Shown one piece after another: positions 24,756 to 33,843 of a DNA stretch of 64,000 nt; the stretch's first letter is position 1, and every line of letters begins with the position of its first letter. This DNA comes from Burkholderiaceae bacterium. Lineage in GTDB: Bacteria; Pseudomonadota; Gammaproteobacteria; Burkholderiales; Burkholderiaceae_B. The translations under genes and the position numbers were made by a program. The notes under the pieces are model-generated. The model did no database searches. It was not told the DNA's origin and saw only the letters and a program-made list of their open reading frames with translations. The DNA is taken from assembly GCA_021208885.1 (NCBI GenBank), contig JAJOJF010000030.1, forward strand, positions 1 through 64,000, given 5' to 3'.

Positions 24756-25673
24756 TTTACTGTTTCGCGTGAACTGGATGCCCCCGGTTAAGGGCGACCC
24801 GGAAGTCAGTGTTACAGCAGCCAGGATTGATATTTGCGTTGACGATGTCAGCTTGACCCGACATCAAGATGCCTGGTCGCAGGCTGTTCGTGATGATGTC
24901 TTTGTTTCAGCCTATCCACTTGCGATGTGGTTTGCCCATTCGTGGTGGCGACTAAATTTTGAGTCCTTACCAATGCAGCAGCCAAGCCATGATTGGCGCA
25001 TGGCCCACGAGCTAGGCGCTGCGAATCACGGCTTTGTTTGGCCACGCATTATCTTGGGTGCTGATGGGCAGTGCGTGTGTATCTGGGCAGCTGCGTCGAG
25101 TGCCGCTGACCAGTCAGTGCGGTATTTGCAAGGTTTGGATTTGCCTAGACGGGTCCCCTTGGCTGGTTTTCAGCAAACCGTTTCAGGTTTTATTCAAACC
25201 GTTATCGATCGGCTTGAGAGTCAGAGTGTTCGTGGCTCGGACTTGGCTCAGCTATGGCAGCTGGTGCAGCGGGATATGTCAGATCCCAAAGCATTTCGTT
25301 TTAGAAAACTTGAAGCTGCGCTAGGGTTCGATCCTCAAGAGTGCCCTGAAGATCTTCTGGGCTGCGCATTGCAGTGGCAGGCGCAAATGGGCGAGGTTGC
25401 ATTTTCGGAGCTTTTGCCGGCTATCGCCTCAGCAGGCGAGACACCTGATTTGTCACGGATCGCGCACCTAGCGAGTGCTAATTGAATACTTGGCACGCCA
25501 AGCATTGACCCCGGTGTCATTCAGATGATGCATGAAGGCGCTCCGTGGGAACGTGCGATTCATGATGCACGTGCGCTTCGCCAAAAAATTGGCAATGTCC
25601 ACACCCCGCTGTTGGATAAAACTTTGCATGACCTGCTAGGTGTCAGTAGCCAGGATGCTTCCAACTGGACGGA
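24748..25673 (+). pseudogene. ImmA/IrrE-associated protein, stop codon and 3' truncation
   Basis: The ATG at 24748 overlaps the previous gene. The frame gives 245 residues (YPLAMWFAHSWWRLNFE, DWRMAHELGAANHGFVWPRI, LAQLWQLVQRDMSDP, GFDPQECPEDLL) and stops at TGA 25483-25485. The same frame continues immediately with ILGTPSIDPGV and HEGAPWERAIHDARALRQKIG, which is the expected continuation of the family I recall (a longer protein with a C-terminal ImmA/IrrE-like metallopeptidase). It then loses homology near 25673, exactly where a truncated gene on the other strand begins. So one nonsense codon plus a deletion removed the catalytic part. Confidence 0.6.
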
Positions 25674-25816
25674 CCTACTACGCGCCAAAGATGGGGCCAT
25701 TTGCCCGCAGTCTGTAACTGCTGCGAGTAGGCCTTGTCCTCGGCCTTAACGCGCCCAGCCTCATTAGGTGCAAGCGTGGACGGGATGTTAACGATCATAT
25801 AAACCAGATAGAGCAT
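25673..25816 (-). pseudogene. catC: Muconolactone delta-isomerase, 5' fragment
   Basis: From ATG 25816 on the minus strand the product begins MLYLVYMIVNIPSTLAP and continues KAYSQQLQTAGKWPHLWRVVG, the first half of muconolactone isomerase (beta-ketoadipate pathway, about 90-96 residues in full). Homology stops after RVVG at about 25674; the remaining codons are the antisense of the truncated gene described above. The second half is absent. No cat or ben gene is near, so this is a leftover of a lost catechol-degradation locus. Confidence 0.75.
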
Positions 25817-25956
25817 GGTTTTTCCAGATTGAACAGATGTGAGGTAGGCACCGCAGCTAGCCGCGCGCCAGCTCTGTCTGCGATTGCCGGCGTTTTTACC
25901 CCGCACCTGCGATAATGCACATCTTTTTGCACGCCTTTGCAGTCACATCCATCGCC

Positions 25957-26727
25957 ATGAGCACGCCAGAACCTTCTCAAGCCAAGACAGCCACGCCAGC
26001 TACCCCACCCAACCCCCACAAGGCCTTGGTGCTTTTCTCGGGCGGCCAAGACTCGGCCACATGTCTGGCCTGGGCATTGGATCGCTACGCCCATGTCGAA
26101 ACCATTGGGTTTGATTATGGCCAGCGGCACTCGGTGGAACTCAAATGCCGTGGCGAGGTGTTGGCCTCGATTCGCGCCGCGTTTCCTGTCTGGGCAGATC
26201 GGCTGGGTGAAGACCATATGCTGGACCTCGGGATCTTGGGCCAAATCAGTGACACCGCCATGACCCGTGAGCAAGAAATCGTGTTCGAGAAATCTGGCCT
26301 GCCATCGACCTTTGTGCCAGGCAGAAACCTGATGTTCTTTATGTTTGCGGCCGCCATTGCCTATCGCCGTGGTCTGTCGGTATTGGTTGGTGGTATGTGC
26401 GAAACAGACTATTCTGGTTACCCCGATTGTCGTGACAACACGCTCAAAGCCCTACAAGTGGCAGTCAGCCTTGGACTTGATGCTCCCATGGTGGTTGAAA
26501 CACCGCTCATGTGGCTCACCAAGGCCCAGACCTGGGACCTCGCCCACAACCTTGGCGGCACGGATCTGGTTGAACGCATTCGCACCCAAACCCATACCTG
26601 TTATTTAGGCGATCGATCCACCTTGCATGACTGGGGCTACGGTTGCGGCAAATGCCCAGCCTGTGAACTGCGTGCCAGTGGCTACGCTGAATATGTTGGC
26701 GGCAAAGACTCGGTGGTGGCACAGTGA
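25957..26727 (+). CDS. queC: 7-cyano-7-deazaguanine synthase QueC
   Basis: 256 residues from ATG 25957. The PP-loop [59 protein letters not shown] and the zinc-binding C-terminal [17 protein letters not shown] are all present. It makes preQ0 from 7-carboxy-7-deazaguanine with ATP and ammonia. Residues 1-24 are a Pro/Thr-rich extension. The stop overlaps the GTG of the queD gene, and queE follows, so three steps of the pathway are together. Confidence 0.95.
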   Translation: MSTPEPSQAKTATPATPPNPHKALVLFSGGQDSATCLAWALDRYAHVETIGFDYGQRHSVELKCRGEVLASIRAAFPVWADRLGEDHMLDLGILGQISDTAMTREQEIVFEKSGLPSTFVPGRNLMFFMFAAAIAYRRGLSVLVGGMCETDYSGYPDCRDNTLKALQVAVSLGLDAPMVVETPLMWLTKAQTWDLAHNLGGTDLVERIRTQTHTCYLGDRSTLHDWGYGCGKCPACELRASGYAEYVGGKDSVVAQ

Positions 26728-27989
26728 ATGAAATATTGAGCACCATGAGCAACAGCAGTCCCGACTTGAAATCTTCGCTAGCCACTGAACATGTCGCAAG
26801 CGCCCGCTTCGAGGCTGCTCGGCAAATCGCTGCCGCAACTGATGGTTCGATCGATAAATTCAATCGCCTGCACGGCCACGGATTTCTGGTGTCGGCGTTT
26901 GTTGATCCATCGCTGGATTTGATTGGTGGTGCGGCTGCTGCACCATTAGCCGCCTGGCCACCTTATGTCGGGGGCGAAGTGCCAGCGTTGTCAGAGCAGT
27001 TGCAGACGTACAGCCAACAGCTTGATTACCAGTCTTTAAACGACATCATTACTGACCCCACGGACATCAACATTGCTCGCTGGTTTGCCTCCCGATTTAG
27101 CGACGCAGCTAGGGTTGATCCAACGTTTACCCCAACCGCTGCTCGAGGCGTTTGCGCCATCGCGCTGCAGAGCACACCAGACCAAGGCGTGGTTGTCGGT
27201 GTTGCTGTTGATGCTCTAGTCTGGCGTCGCTACCGGTTTCAGGCCGCACATCAGCTGCCCAATGTCCGAGTCGGGCACAAGTGTGGCAGGCTGCATGGCC
27301 ACGGGTTTGAGGTGGTGCTGTATGCCCGTTCAGATCAGGGGACAGTGGCTAGTGATAAAACTGATTACGACACACTCGATCGGGCTTGGGCCCAAGTCTC
27401 AGGGCTTTTGTGTTACAGGTGCTTGAATGACATACCCGGGCTCGAGAACCCCACGAGCGAAATGTTGTCCTCTTGGCTGTGGCAACGGCTGATTGGCGTG
27501 TTGCCTACGCTGACAGCCGTATCGGTTTATGAGACGGCCTCATGCGGGGCAACGTTTGATGGCGAGCGTTACCGAATCTGGAAAGATTTCACGATCGACA
27601 GTGCCGTGCGTTACCGGCATGCAGCTAGGGGTGGTGTAGGTACCGATCTGGACGACCCTCGTGCACGTGTGCATGGTTACACCTATACGTTGCGCTTGAA
27701 CTTGTCAGCACCACTGGATCAAGTCATGGGCTGGACGGTAGATTTTGGGGATGTGAAAGAAGTGTTTAACCCGGTGTTTAAGGCGCTCGATCATCATCCT
27801 CTGCATGAGAATGCCGAATTATCTTTGGTCAGTGACGGTGATACCGGATCGATGGCCCAGTGGCTGTTTGCCAAGACGCAAGACCTATTGCCGTCTTTGG
27901 TTCGTGTTGACTTGTTTGAGACTGAGGGCTGTGGCTCCTCGGTCGGCACAGACTTGCAGGGGCCGGTGTTGCCCCTGGTTCGGGCTTGA
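26724..27989 (+). CDS. queD: Three-domain 6-carboxytetrahydropterin synthase (QueD)
   Basis: 421 residues against about 120 for ordinary QueD, made of three consecutive PTPS-like domains (about 22-160, 165-285, 290-421). Domain 2 carries the zinc His set (AAHQ His176, HGH 191/193) and catalytic Cys187 in [12 protein letters not shown]. Domain 1 has RLHGHGF but no zinc His in AARQ and no Cys. Domain 3 lacks zinc ligands (RVHGYTY) but has the [10 protein letters not shown] and ALDHHPLHE part, with the Asp-His pair that domains 1 and 2 have lost (SLNDI instead). Domains 2 and 3 both keep the substrate Glu (YETASCG, FETEGCG). The chain is therefore probably a fused pseudo-trimer with one composite active site. 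Starts at GTG 26724 overlapping queC, or ATG 26745. Confidence 0.85.
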   Translation: MNEILSTMSNSSPDLKSSLATEHVASARFEAARQIAAATDGSIDKFNRLHGHGFLVSAFVDPSLDLIGGAAAAPLAAWPPYVGGEVPALSEQLQTYSQQLDYQSLNDIITDPTDINIARWFASRFSDAARVDPTFTPTAARGVCAIALQSTPDQGVVVGVAVDALVWRRYRFQAAHQLPNVRVGHKCGRLHGHGFEVVLYARSDQGTVASDKTDYDTLDRAWAQVSGLLCYRCLNDIPGLENPTSEMLSSWLWQRLIGVLPTLTAVSVYETASCGATFDGERYRIWKDFTIDSAVRYRHAARGGVGTDLDDPRARVHGYTYTLRLNLSAPLDQVMGWTVDFGDVKEVFNPVFKALDHHPLHENAELSLVSDGDTGSMAQWLFAKTQDLLPSLVRVDLFETEGCGSSVGTDLQGPVLPLVRA

Positions 27990-28027
27990 TTGGGGCTTGA
28001 TTGGGGTTTAGTGTTGGATGTGAGCTA

Positions 28028-28675
28028 ATGACCTATTCCGTTAAAGAGATTTTTTACACCCTCCAAGGCGAAGGCTTGCAGGCCGGCATGCCGGCGGTGT
28101 TCTGCCGGTTTGCAGGCTGCAACCTCTGGTCTGGCCGTGAACAAGACAGGGCAACGGCCATATGCCAGTTCTGTGACACAGAGTTTGTGGGCACTGACGG
28201 GGTGGGTGGCGGCAAGTTTGCGCAAGCCACTGACTTGGCTGCCAGGATTGCATCACTGTGGCCAGAGGCTGATCATGCTCATCCTCACCGTCTGGTGGTG
28301 CTCACCGGTGGCGAACCCTTGTTGCAGGTCGATTGCGCCTTGATTGATGCGCTGCATGAGCAAGGGTTTCGGATTGCAGTTGAGACCAATGGCACAATTG
28401 CCGCACCACCTGGCATTGACTGGGTTTGTGTTAGCCCCAAGGCTGGTGCACCTTTGGTGCAGGTAACTGGCCAGGAGTTAAAGCTGGTGTTTCCACAACC
28501 GCTATTAATGCCTCACGACTTACCGTGGCAGAGGCTGTCGTTTGATCACTATCTGCTGCAACCCATGGATGGCCCGAATCAAGTGAGCAATACAAAAGCA
28601 GCGATTGCTTACTGCCAGGCGAACCCGAAATGGCGCCTGTCGGTGCAGACGCACAAGGTGTTGGGGATTGCTTGA
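28028..28675 (+). CDS. queE: 7-carboxy-7-deazaguanine synthase QueE
   Basis: 215 residues from ATG 28028. Radical-SAM enzyme of the pathway: YSVKEIFYTLQGEGLQAG is the standard start. The cluster motif is the atypical CX14CX2C (CNLWSGREQDRATAICQFC) of the proteobacterial form. VVLTGGEPLLQ, AVETNGTIAAP and VCVSPKAGAP follow. It converts 6-carboxytetrahydropterin, the QueD product, to 7-carboxy-7-deazaguanine. It lies 38 bp after queD on the same strand. Confidence 0.94.
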   Translation: MTYSVKEIFYTLQGEGLQAGMPAVFCRFAGCNLWSGREQDRATAICQFCDTEFVGTDGVGGGKFAQATDLAARIASLWPEADHAHPHRLVVLTGGEPLLQVDCALIDALHEQGFRIAVETNGTIAAPPGIDWVCVSPKAGAPLVQVTGQELKLVFPQPLLMPHDLPWQRLSFDHYLLQPMDGPNQVSNTKAAIAYCQANPKWRLSVQTHKVLGIA

Positions 28676-28714
28676 TGTTTTGGTGTGGGCGAGTTGGCCG
28701 GAATGCTTTTGCGG

Positions 28715-30331
28715 TCAGTTCGGTGCTAGCGTCTTAACATCAAATGCAATGATTTCTCGCTTTTCACTAGAAAACTCGATACCCACTAGATGAATAGGCT
28801 TGCCATTTGCCAAGTATTTGTCGGCGTAGCTTTTGTCGATAATCTGGGCAAGGGCCTTACCGTCCGGTAGTTGCTCGACCACTTTAAATTCAAATAGGTA
28901 GATGTGACCGCCGAAATCGACGGTCATATCCACGCGACCACGATTGCTGGCATCTTCAACGGTGATCATTAAACCCAAAGCCGCAAAGTGGCTGTAAAAC
29001 ACACTGGCGTAGTGGCCTTCATACTGGGCGATCGGATTATTGCGATACCAATCATGTGGCAAGCCGGCAAATAACGACTTTAGGTGGGTCTCGAGCAGGG
29101 TCAGATCGTGCTTTAGCAGCACTTCGCGTAAATTTCGCTGCGTTGTACCTGCTTCAAATATCCCGAGCACGGGCAGAAGCGCTTGGTTTAACCCTGCTTC
29201 GACTTCCCGGTTAGGTAGGCCTAACGTGTATTCACGGAACCCGAGCATGGGCTCCCGAGCTTCTCGAATGGTCAAATATCCTGTTTGAAACAGTAGCGCG
29301 TCTGTACTGATGTTATCCACGTCGAACTGGCTCAGTAACTTGCCGTCTGACTGCCAATGCTCTAGCGATGGCGTGAATATGCCGCGTTGTTTGAGGATGT
29401 CAACTAAGAAAGTAGGCGTGGCAGTCTCAAACCAGTAAGAGTCAAATTGGCGATTTTGCAAAAGCAACAATACATCAAACGGGTTGTATACAGATGTAAC
29501 CTCCTGTCCGCCCCAACGATATCCGTTGTACCAATCGCGTATGGCATTTCTATCTAAGTCTGCTAGCTCGGGCGCAAATGTAGTGTCTATATCTGAGTCG
29601 GTGTAGCCGCAAACAGTCGCATATTCCGACAGCAATGTAATGTCACGCAAGTTGTTCAACCCGGAAAAGAGGCTGACTTTGCTGAATTTGGATACCCCAG
29701 TCAGCAAGACCATTCGCAGGTTTGGATCGGCATCTTTGAGTGTGCTGTAGAGGTTTTTTAATCCCTCGCGCATCTCCCGTGCTCTATCAGGATCAAGGAT
29801 GTTATCCAAGATTGGTTTGTCATATTCGTCGATGAGCACAACAGCTGTCTGTCCATGGTGAGTATGAGCGTCTTCGATTAACTCATAAAACTCACCCGCG
29901 ATATCGGTGTGTCGTCCAGGGGATAAGCCAAGGTGTCGGCGCGCCATCGAGAGCTGTTGGCGGATTCGTACGTCAAGTTCTTCCCTGTTACGAACAACCC
30001 CAATCCCAAAACTCAAGCGAATGACGGGATGTTTTGTCTGCCAGTCCCATCGGTCATGGATATAAAGCCCTTCAAATAAATGCTGGCGCCCTTCGAATAG
30101 GCAACGCAGGGTGTCGAGCAAGAGGCTTTTGCCAAACCGCCGAGGGCGTGACAGCACGTAGTATTTGTTCTGAGTGACGAGCCGCTCGATGTCGGGCGTT
30201 TTATCCACGTAGTAGTAGCCGCCTTCGCGTATCTCGGAAAAAGTCTGAATGCCGACAGGTAGCCTTAAGCGACGGTCGCGAGGCTTGTTGTCAGGCAGTG
30301 TGTTTTTGGTTGGCGCACGTCCGTGTGTCAT
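28715..30331 (-). CDS. AAA-ATPase-like protein with C-terminal PD-(D/E)XK nuclease domain
   Basis: 538 residues. The start RLPVGIQTFSEIREGGYYYVDKT is the hallmark of the AAA-ATPase-like family (PF09820 type). Walker A is RPRRFGKSLLLDTL and Walker B VVLIDEYDKPILD. The C-terminal 150 residues hold VDMTVDFGGHIYLFEFKV, the D/ExK nuclease core of the PDDEXK_9 type. Such genes are abundant, mobile and uncharacterised, probably selfish or defence-related. Converges with queE, 39 bp apart. Intact by length. Confidence 0.85.
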   Translation of the reverse strand: MTHGRAPTKNTLPDNKPRDRRLRLPVGIQTFSEIREGGYYYVDKTPDIERLVTQNKYYVLSRPRRFGKSLLLDTLRCLFEGRQHLFEGLYIHDRWDWQTKHPVIRLSFGIGVVRNREELDVRIRQQLSMARRHLGLSPGRHTDIAGEFYELIEDAHTHHGQTAVVLIDEYDKPILDNILDPDRAREMREGLKNLYSTLKDADPNLRMVLLTGVSKFSKVSLFSGLNNLRDITLLSEYATVCGYTDSDIDTTFAPELADLDRNAIRDWYNGYRWGGQEVTSVYNPFDVLLLLQNRQFDSYWFETATPTFLVDILKQRGIFTPSLEHWQSDGKLLSQFDVDNISTDALLFQTGYLTIREAREPMLGFREYTLGLPNREVEAGLNQALLPVLGIFEAGTTQRNLREVLLKHDLTLLETHLKSLFAGLPHDWYRNNPIAQYEGHYASVFYSHFAALGLMITVEDASNRGRVDMTVDFGGHIYLFEFKVVEQLPDGKALAQIIDKSYADKYLANGKPIHLVGIEFSSEKREIIAFDVKTLAPN

Positions 30332-30474
30332 GCTTATTTATTGACTTGGTCATGTGAGTCTTAGCGGACCTAGACTATATATCGATGCGCTGATACCGTT
30401 GTTAAGCACAAGCCTAAAAAATAGCAAATAAGACTCTGCGTAGCATCCTTGGCCTGCCAGCTTAACCTTTCATC

Positions 30475-31935
30475 TCAAGCAGCCTCACCTTGCTCCGACT
30501 CACCCATCCAATAGCACAGCAGTGGTGCCGGAATGCGCATGATTTGCGCGGAACCGGTGTCGATGGCCGCATCTGCGGTGCCTGGTCGCTGACTAATCAC
30601 CCCAAAATCATCGAGTGACTTTGTGACGACGTAGCCGCGATCAATCGACTTTTGTTGGCAAAGTTCAAGTAGTCCCTTTAATTCCCGTAAGCCAGTGTGT
30701 TGCGACCGGTACTTGACTTCAAACGGGATGGTTTGTCCGCCAACCTCGGCAATGAGGTCGACCTCATGATCTCGTTTGCCGCGCCAATAGGAAAACCGCA
30801 CGCTTTGAGAATAATAGCGAGCATATAGGTGCTTTAACACCGCAGTCTCAGTCGCCACGCCCAAGGCGGCTGGGTCTTCGAGCATGGATTTGCCCTTTAG
30901 CATCACGGCAGGGGCGATGGCTGCATCACTGAGATAGATTTTGAAGCGAGCCCGCAGAACGTCTTTGCCGTAACCAAATGGAGGTAACCGGTAAATGAGA
31001 TGAGTGGCCTGTAGTAGTTCGATGAAGCTTTGCGCGGTTGGACGCTTGACTCCGAGATTGTTGCAAAGATCAGCTATATCCAAAATACCGCCATCATGCA
31101 TGCACAGGTATAGAAAGGTGTGCTCAAGATCGAGGATACGCCTGACACCAAACAAGGCAGTCATATCGCGCTTTAAGACCTTGTCAATAATGTCTTCACG
31201 CAATAGCCGCTGCGCCTGCGTAATGCTCTCTACTTGTGCAGTCTGAGGAAACCCACCACGTAAAAGGTACTCGTGGAAATGGCTGACATAGGGTTGGGCA
31301 ACTTCGGTTACGCGATAAAAGTCTGGCGGTGCCCAGTCAAACAAATTGCGCAACGATCCTACACGGGGCAGGGCTGGCAAAGACAATTTTTTGATTTGCA
31401 GGTATTCGTAGAATGACAGCGTAGTCAGGCTGATGGTGTGCCAACGTCCAACCCCCGACTCTTGGTCTGCTTGAATCAGTGGCATCGCTGAGCCAGTAAA
31501 CACAATACGTCGTTTCTTCTGAAAATCGACTTGATGCTTCACCCATGTGCCCCAGTTGCGTATGAACTGGGCTTCGTCAAGCAATAGATACTCGGGACCA
31601 TCTGCCTGAGGTTCACGCTCTCGCCAGGCTTGCATAACGGCATCAATGCCAGCTAGCTTTAAGACTGGATGATCAAAGGTGGCGTACAAGATATTGCTTG
31701 GTGGCACGCCTTGGCGCAGTAAGCCGTCGATAGCCTGAAGCAGTAGCGTGGTTTTACCGACTTGCCTGGCACCTGACAATAGGATCGCGCGCGGCGCCGG
31801 TGGTTCGGTTAGCCACTGGAATACCTCGCGATAGGCTGCCCGGTGCCAAGCCGGCAGGTCTGCGATAGGCTCAGCCCGCCACCAAGGATTGAATTGGGCC
31901 AGAATTGAAATCAGCTCTTCTCTCGAAATTTGCAT
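30475..31935 (-). CDS. AAA ATPase with DUF4143 C-terminal domain
   Basis: 486 residues. Walker A GARQVGKTTLLL (near residue 60), Walker B EYLLLDEAQFIRNW, FTGSAMPLI as sensor, a central winged-helix-like part (ICMHDGGILDIADLCNNLGV region) and a DUF4143 C-terminus with SYWRGKRDHEVDLIAEV and PFEVKYR, again an E/D...ExK nuclease-like core. Function unproven in the family. It starts immediately beside a very AT-rich stretch with three direct repeats, so its expression may be self-regulated. Confidence 0.85.
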   Translation of the reverse strand: MQISREELISILAQFNPWWRAEPIADLPAWHRAAYREVFQWLTEPPAPRAILLSGARQVGKTTLLLQAIDGLLRQGVPPSNILYATFDHPVLKLAGIDAVMQAWREREPQADGPEYLLLDEAQFIRNWGTWVKHQVDFQKKRRIVFTGSAMPLIQADQESGVGRWHTISLTTLSFYEYLQIKKLSLPALPRVGSLRNLFDWAPPDFYRVTEVAQPYVSHFHEYLLRGGFPQTAQVESITQAQRLLREDIIDKVLKRDMTALFGVRRILDLEHTFLYLCMHDGGILDIADLCNNLGVKRPTAQSFIELLQATHLIYRLPPFGYGKDVLRARFKIYLSDAAIAPAVMLKGKSMLEDPAALGVATETAVLKHLYARYYSQSVRFSYWRGKRDHEVDLIAEVGGQTIPFEVKYRSQHTGLRELKGLLELCQQKSIDRGYVVTKSLDDFGVISQRPGTADAAIDTGSAQIMRIPAPLLCYWMGESEQGEAA

Positions 31936-31941
31936 AAAACT

Positions 31942-32011
31942 AACTAAATTGATTATTTAGTGATAGTATACTTTAACTAAATATACTTTTTAAGTAAAAT
32001 ATCAACTAAAT
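31942..32011. promoter_or_regulatory. AT-rich region with three AACTAAAT direct repeats
   Basis: AACTAAAT occurs at 31942-31949, 31975-31982 and 32004-32011 (spacings 33 and 29 bp, about three helical turns), with an inverted ATTTAGT at 31955-31961. The composition is far more AT-rich than the surroundings. It covers the promoter of the DUF4143 ATPase gene and suggests cooperative binding of a regulator, or a foreign promoter brought with the gene. Confidence 0.5.
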
Positions 32012-32119
32012 TAAAAAGAAAAGATCTTCTTCAATGTTTGTAGGCTTTCTAGGCCGTTCTAGTTCAGCGTGCAGCTAATGCCACGCGGATGAAAATGCCG
32101 AAAGCCCTAGCGTAGGCAT

Positions 32120-32135
32120 TTCTGGCTCGCCAGAA
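32120..32135. promoter_or_regulatory. Palindrome upstream of hydrolase
   Basis: TTCTGGC-TC-GCCAGAA is a perfect 7-bp inverted repeat about 140 bp before the hydrolase start. Next to it are a looser AAATGCC/GGCATTT stem and a direct repeat of GGACTGCACTAA. It could be an operator or a transcript hairpin. The 257 bp before 32273 contain no gene I can support. Confidence 0.35.
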
Positions 32136-32272
32136 CCGATACTGGACTGCACTAAGGACTGCACTAAGCCACAACACTAGGCCACAGCAACCAGACACGC
32201 AACCAGTATTAAGCCATGTGCTACCGGCTATGCTTGCTCGATCAAGTACAGCAAAAACACGGGGAGACATTC

Positions 32273-33205
32273 ATGCCACTCGATGACGCAACAGATATAA
32301 CAACCGCTACAACAACGGCCATGGCCACAACGCCCGATGGCGTGAGCATCTGCTATCAGAGCACAGGCTCAGGCATCCCGATTGTGTTTGTGCATGAGTT
32401 TGCTGGTGACATGCGTAGCTGGGAGCCGCAGGTGCAGCGGTTTTCCGGGAGTTATCGCACGGTGACTTTCAATGCACGCGGCTATCCGCCATCGGCTGTG
32501 CCAGAGTCGGTGTCCTCATATTCGCAAGATCATGCCGTGGCAGATATCGTGGCGGTGATGGATGCAGCAGGCATTGACAAGGCCCACATTGTCGGACTCT
32601 CGATGGGTGGCTTTGCGACCTTGCACTTTGGGATGCAGCATCCCGAACGTGCCTTGTCATTGTGCGTGGCAGGATGCGGTTATGGGGCTGAGCCCGGCGA
32701 GCGCGAGAAGTTCAGGGCCGAGGCCAAAGTCATTGCCGAGCAGTTAATTGACAGTGGTATGCAAGCTTTCGCACAAAAGTATGCCTATGGTCCAACTAGG
32801 GTGCAGTTTGCCCGAGCAAATCCCAGAGGGTTTGAGTTGTTCAAACAGCAGTTAAGTGAACATTCAGCACTCGGTTCAGCCAACACTCAGCTTGGCGTAC
32901 AACGAGAGCGGCCCTCGCTCTACGACCTGAAAGACCGTTTGGCCAAGATCACGGTGCCAACATTAATAGTCAATGGTGATGAAGACTGGGGTTGTGCCAG
33001 GCCTGGGATCATGCTGAAGGAAACTATTCCGAGTGCCGCGCTGGCAGTGATTCCGAATTGTGGTCACACCATGAACCTGGAAGCCACTGACGCTTTCAAT
33101 GCACTGCTAGCCAATTTCTGGGCTACGGTGCAGACGGGTCGCTGGCCGATGCGTGACCCGCGTGCGGTTTCCAAGACCATTACCGGGATCGAGACGGACT
33201 TGTAG
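32273..33205 (+). CDS. Alpha/beta hydrolase
   Basis: 310 residues from ATG 32273 (GGGGAG upstream). Complete fold signature: FVHEFAGDMRSWEPQ (oxyanion region), nucleophile elbow VGLSMGGFATLHFG with Ser, NGDEDWGC (Asp) and NCGHTMNLE (His). It resembles 3-oxoadipate enol-lactonase or esterase-type hydrolases, which is not enough to name a substrate. It is a lone gene in an accessory neighbourhood. The C-terminal 30 residues extend beyond the last helix. Confidence 0.75.
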   Translation: MPLDDATDITTATTTAMATTPDGVSICYQSTGSGIPIVFVHEFAGDMRSWEPQVQRFSGSYRTVTFNARGYPPSAVPESVSSYSQDHAVADIVAVMDAAGIDKAHIVGLSMGGFATLHFGMQHPERALSLCVAGCGYGAEPGEREKFRAEAKVIAEQLIDSGMQAFAQKYAYGPTRVQFARANPRGFELFKQQLSEHSALGSANTQLGVQRERPSLYDLKDRLAKITVPTLIVNGDEDWGCARPGIMLKETIPSAALAVIPNCGHTMNLEATDAFNALLANFWATVQTGRWPMRDPRAVSKTITGIETDL

Positions 33206-33283
33206 GGCAATTGCAGCAGGCTATTTGCAAAGTCATCTCGGGCAATTCAGTCGGGTAACTTTGTCGGGTTGTGGATATGAACG

Positions 33284-33709
33284 TCACGCAAAGATTCGGA
33301 ATTCAGTTGCCTTGGCAATCGGTCGTACCTGACGGTTGTGTCGTTTCATCTCGACTAAGCCATAGTTCGACATGGTCTTAAGCGTACGGGACAGATTGCC
33401 TGGCGTGCGCCCGGTCAGCATGGCTAGCGAAGTGATCGATTCGGGCTTGGTGTCTTGGATGACTTTTAGCAGCGCGCGATTGTCGTCGCTCAGTACCTCG
33501 GCCAAGGAGCGCATGGAGGTGAACCATACTTTTGGTTCGCCTGGCTTGGGTTTGTAGTCACCGCGAGTGATCGCCAACATCCGCGCGCGTATTTGGTCTT
33601 GAGGCATGATACCAATCACGGTGGCTTTAGTTAGAGACATGTTTTTTGTGTAAATGTAGTAGTGAAACTTGTCGCTGCGAGTATCTTTGATCATATCATT
33701 TGACGACAA
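33284..33709 (-). CDS. Winged-helix regulator, antitoxin-like
   Basis: Up to 141 residues; the true start may be the internal Met at 33640, since neither has a clear Shine-Dalgarno. The C-terminal half is a MarR-like winged helix (LLKVIQDTKPESITSLAMLTGRTPGNLSRTL then NYGLVEMKRHNR). It matches the small DNA-binding proteins of the HVO_A0114/TumA type that act as antitoxins for TumE-family (DUF6516) toxins. I find no intact toxin gene next to it. The upstream 23 codons and the neighbouring ATPase remnant suggest local deletion. Confidence 0.6.
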   Translation of the reverse strand: MSSNDMIKDTRSDKFHYYIYTKNMSLTKATVIGIMPQDQIRARMLAITRGDYKPKPGEPKVWFTSMRSLAEVLSDDNRALLKVIQDTKPESITSLAMLTGRTPGNLSRTLKTMSNYGLVEMKRHNRQVRPIAKATEFRIFA

Positions 33710-33843
33710 ATATGATGCTAATGCTCAGTGCAACATGTGTCGGATTGATTGCAGCAATGCGTGAAGAGATTAGTGATTTGAGGGCGGGCGACATGGAAGT
33801 GTATGGTGGTTACAGTAGTCCGCATGAAAATGACTGTACTCGG

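Noticed and set aside
32064-32270. 68-codon minus-strand frame upstream of the hydrolase
   Set aside because: Hydrophobic but without start signals; overlaps repeats and palindromes.
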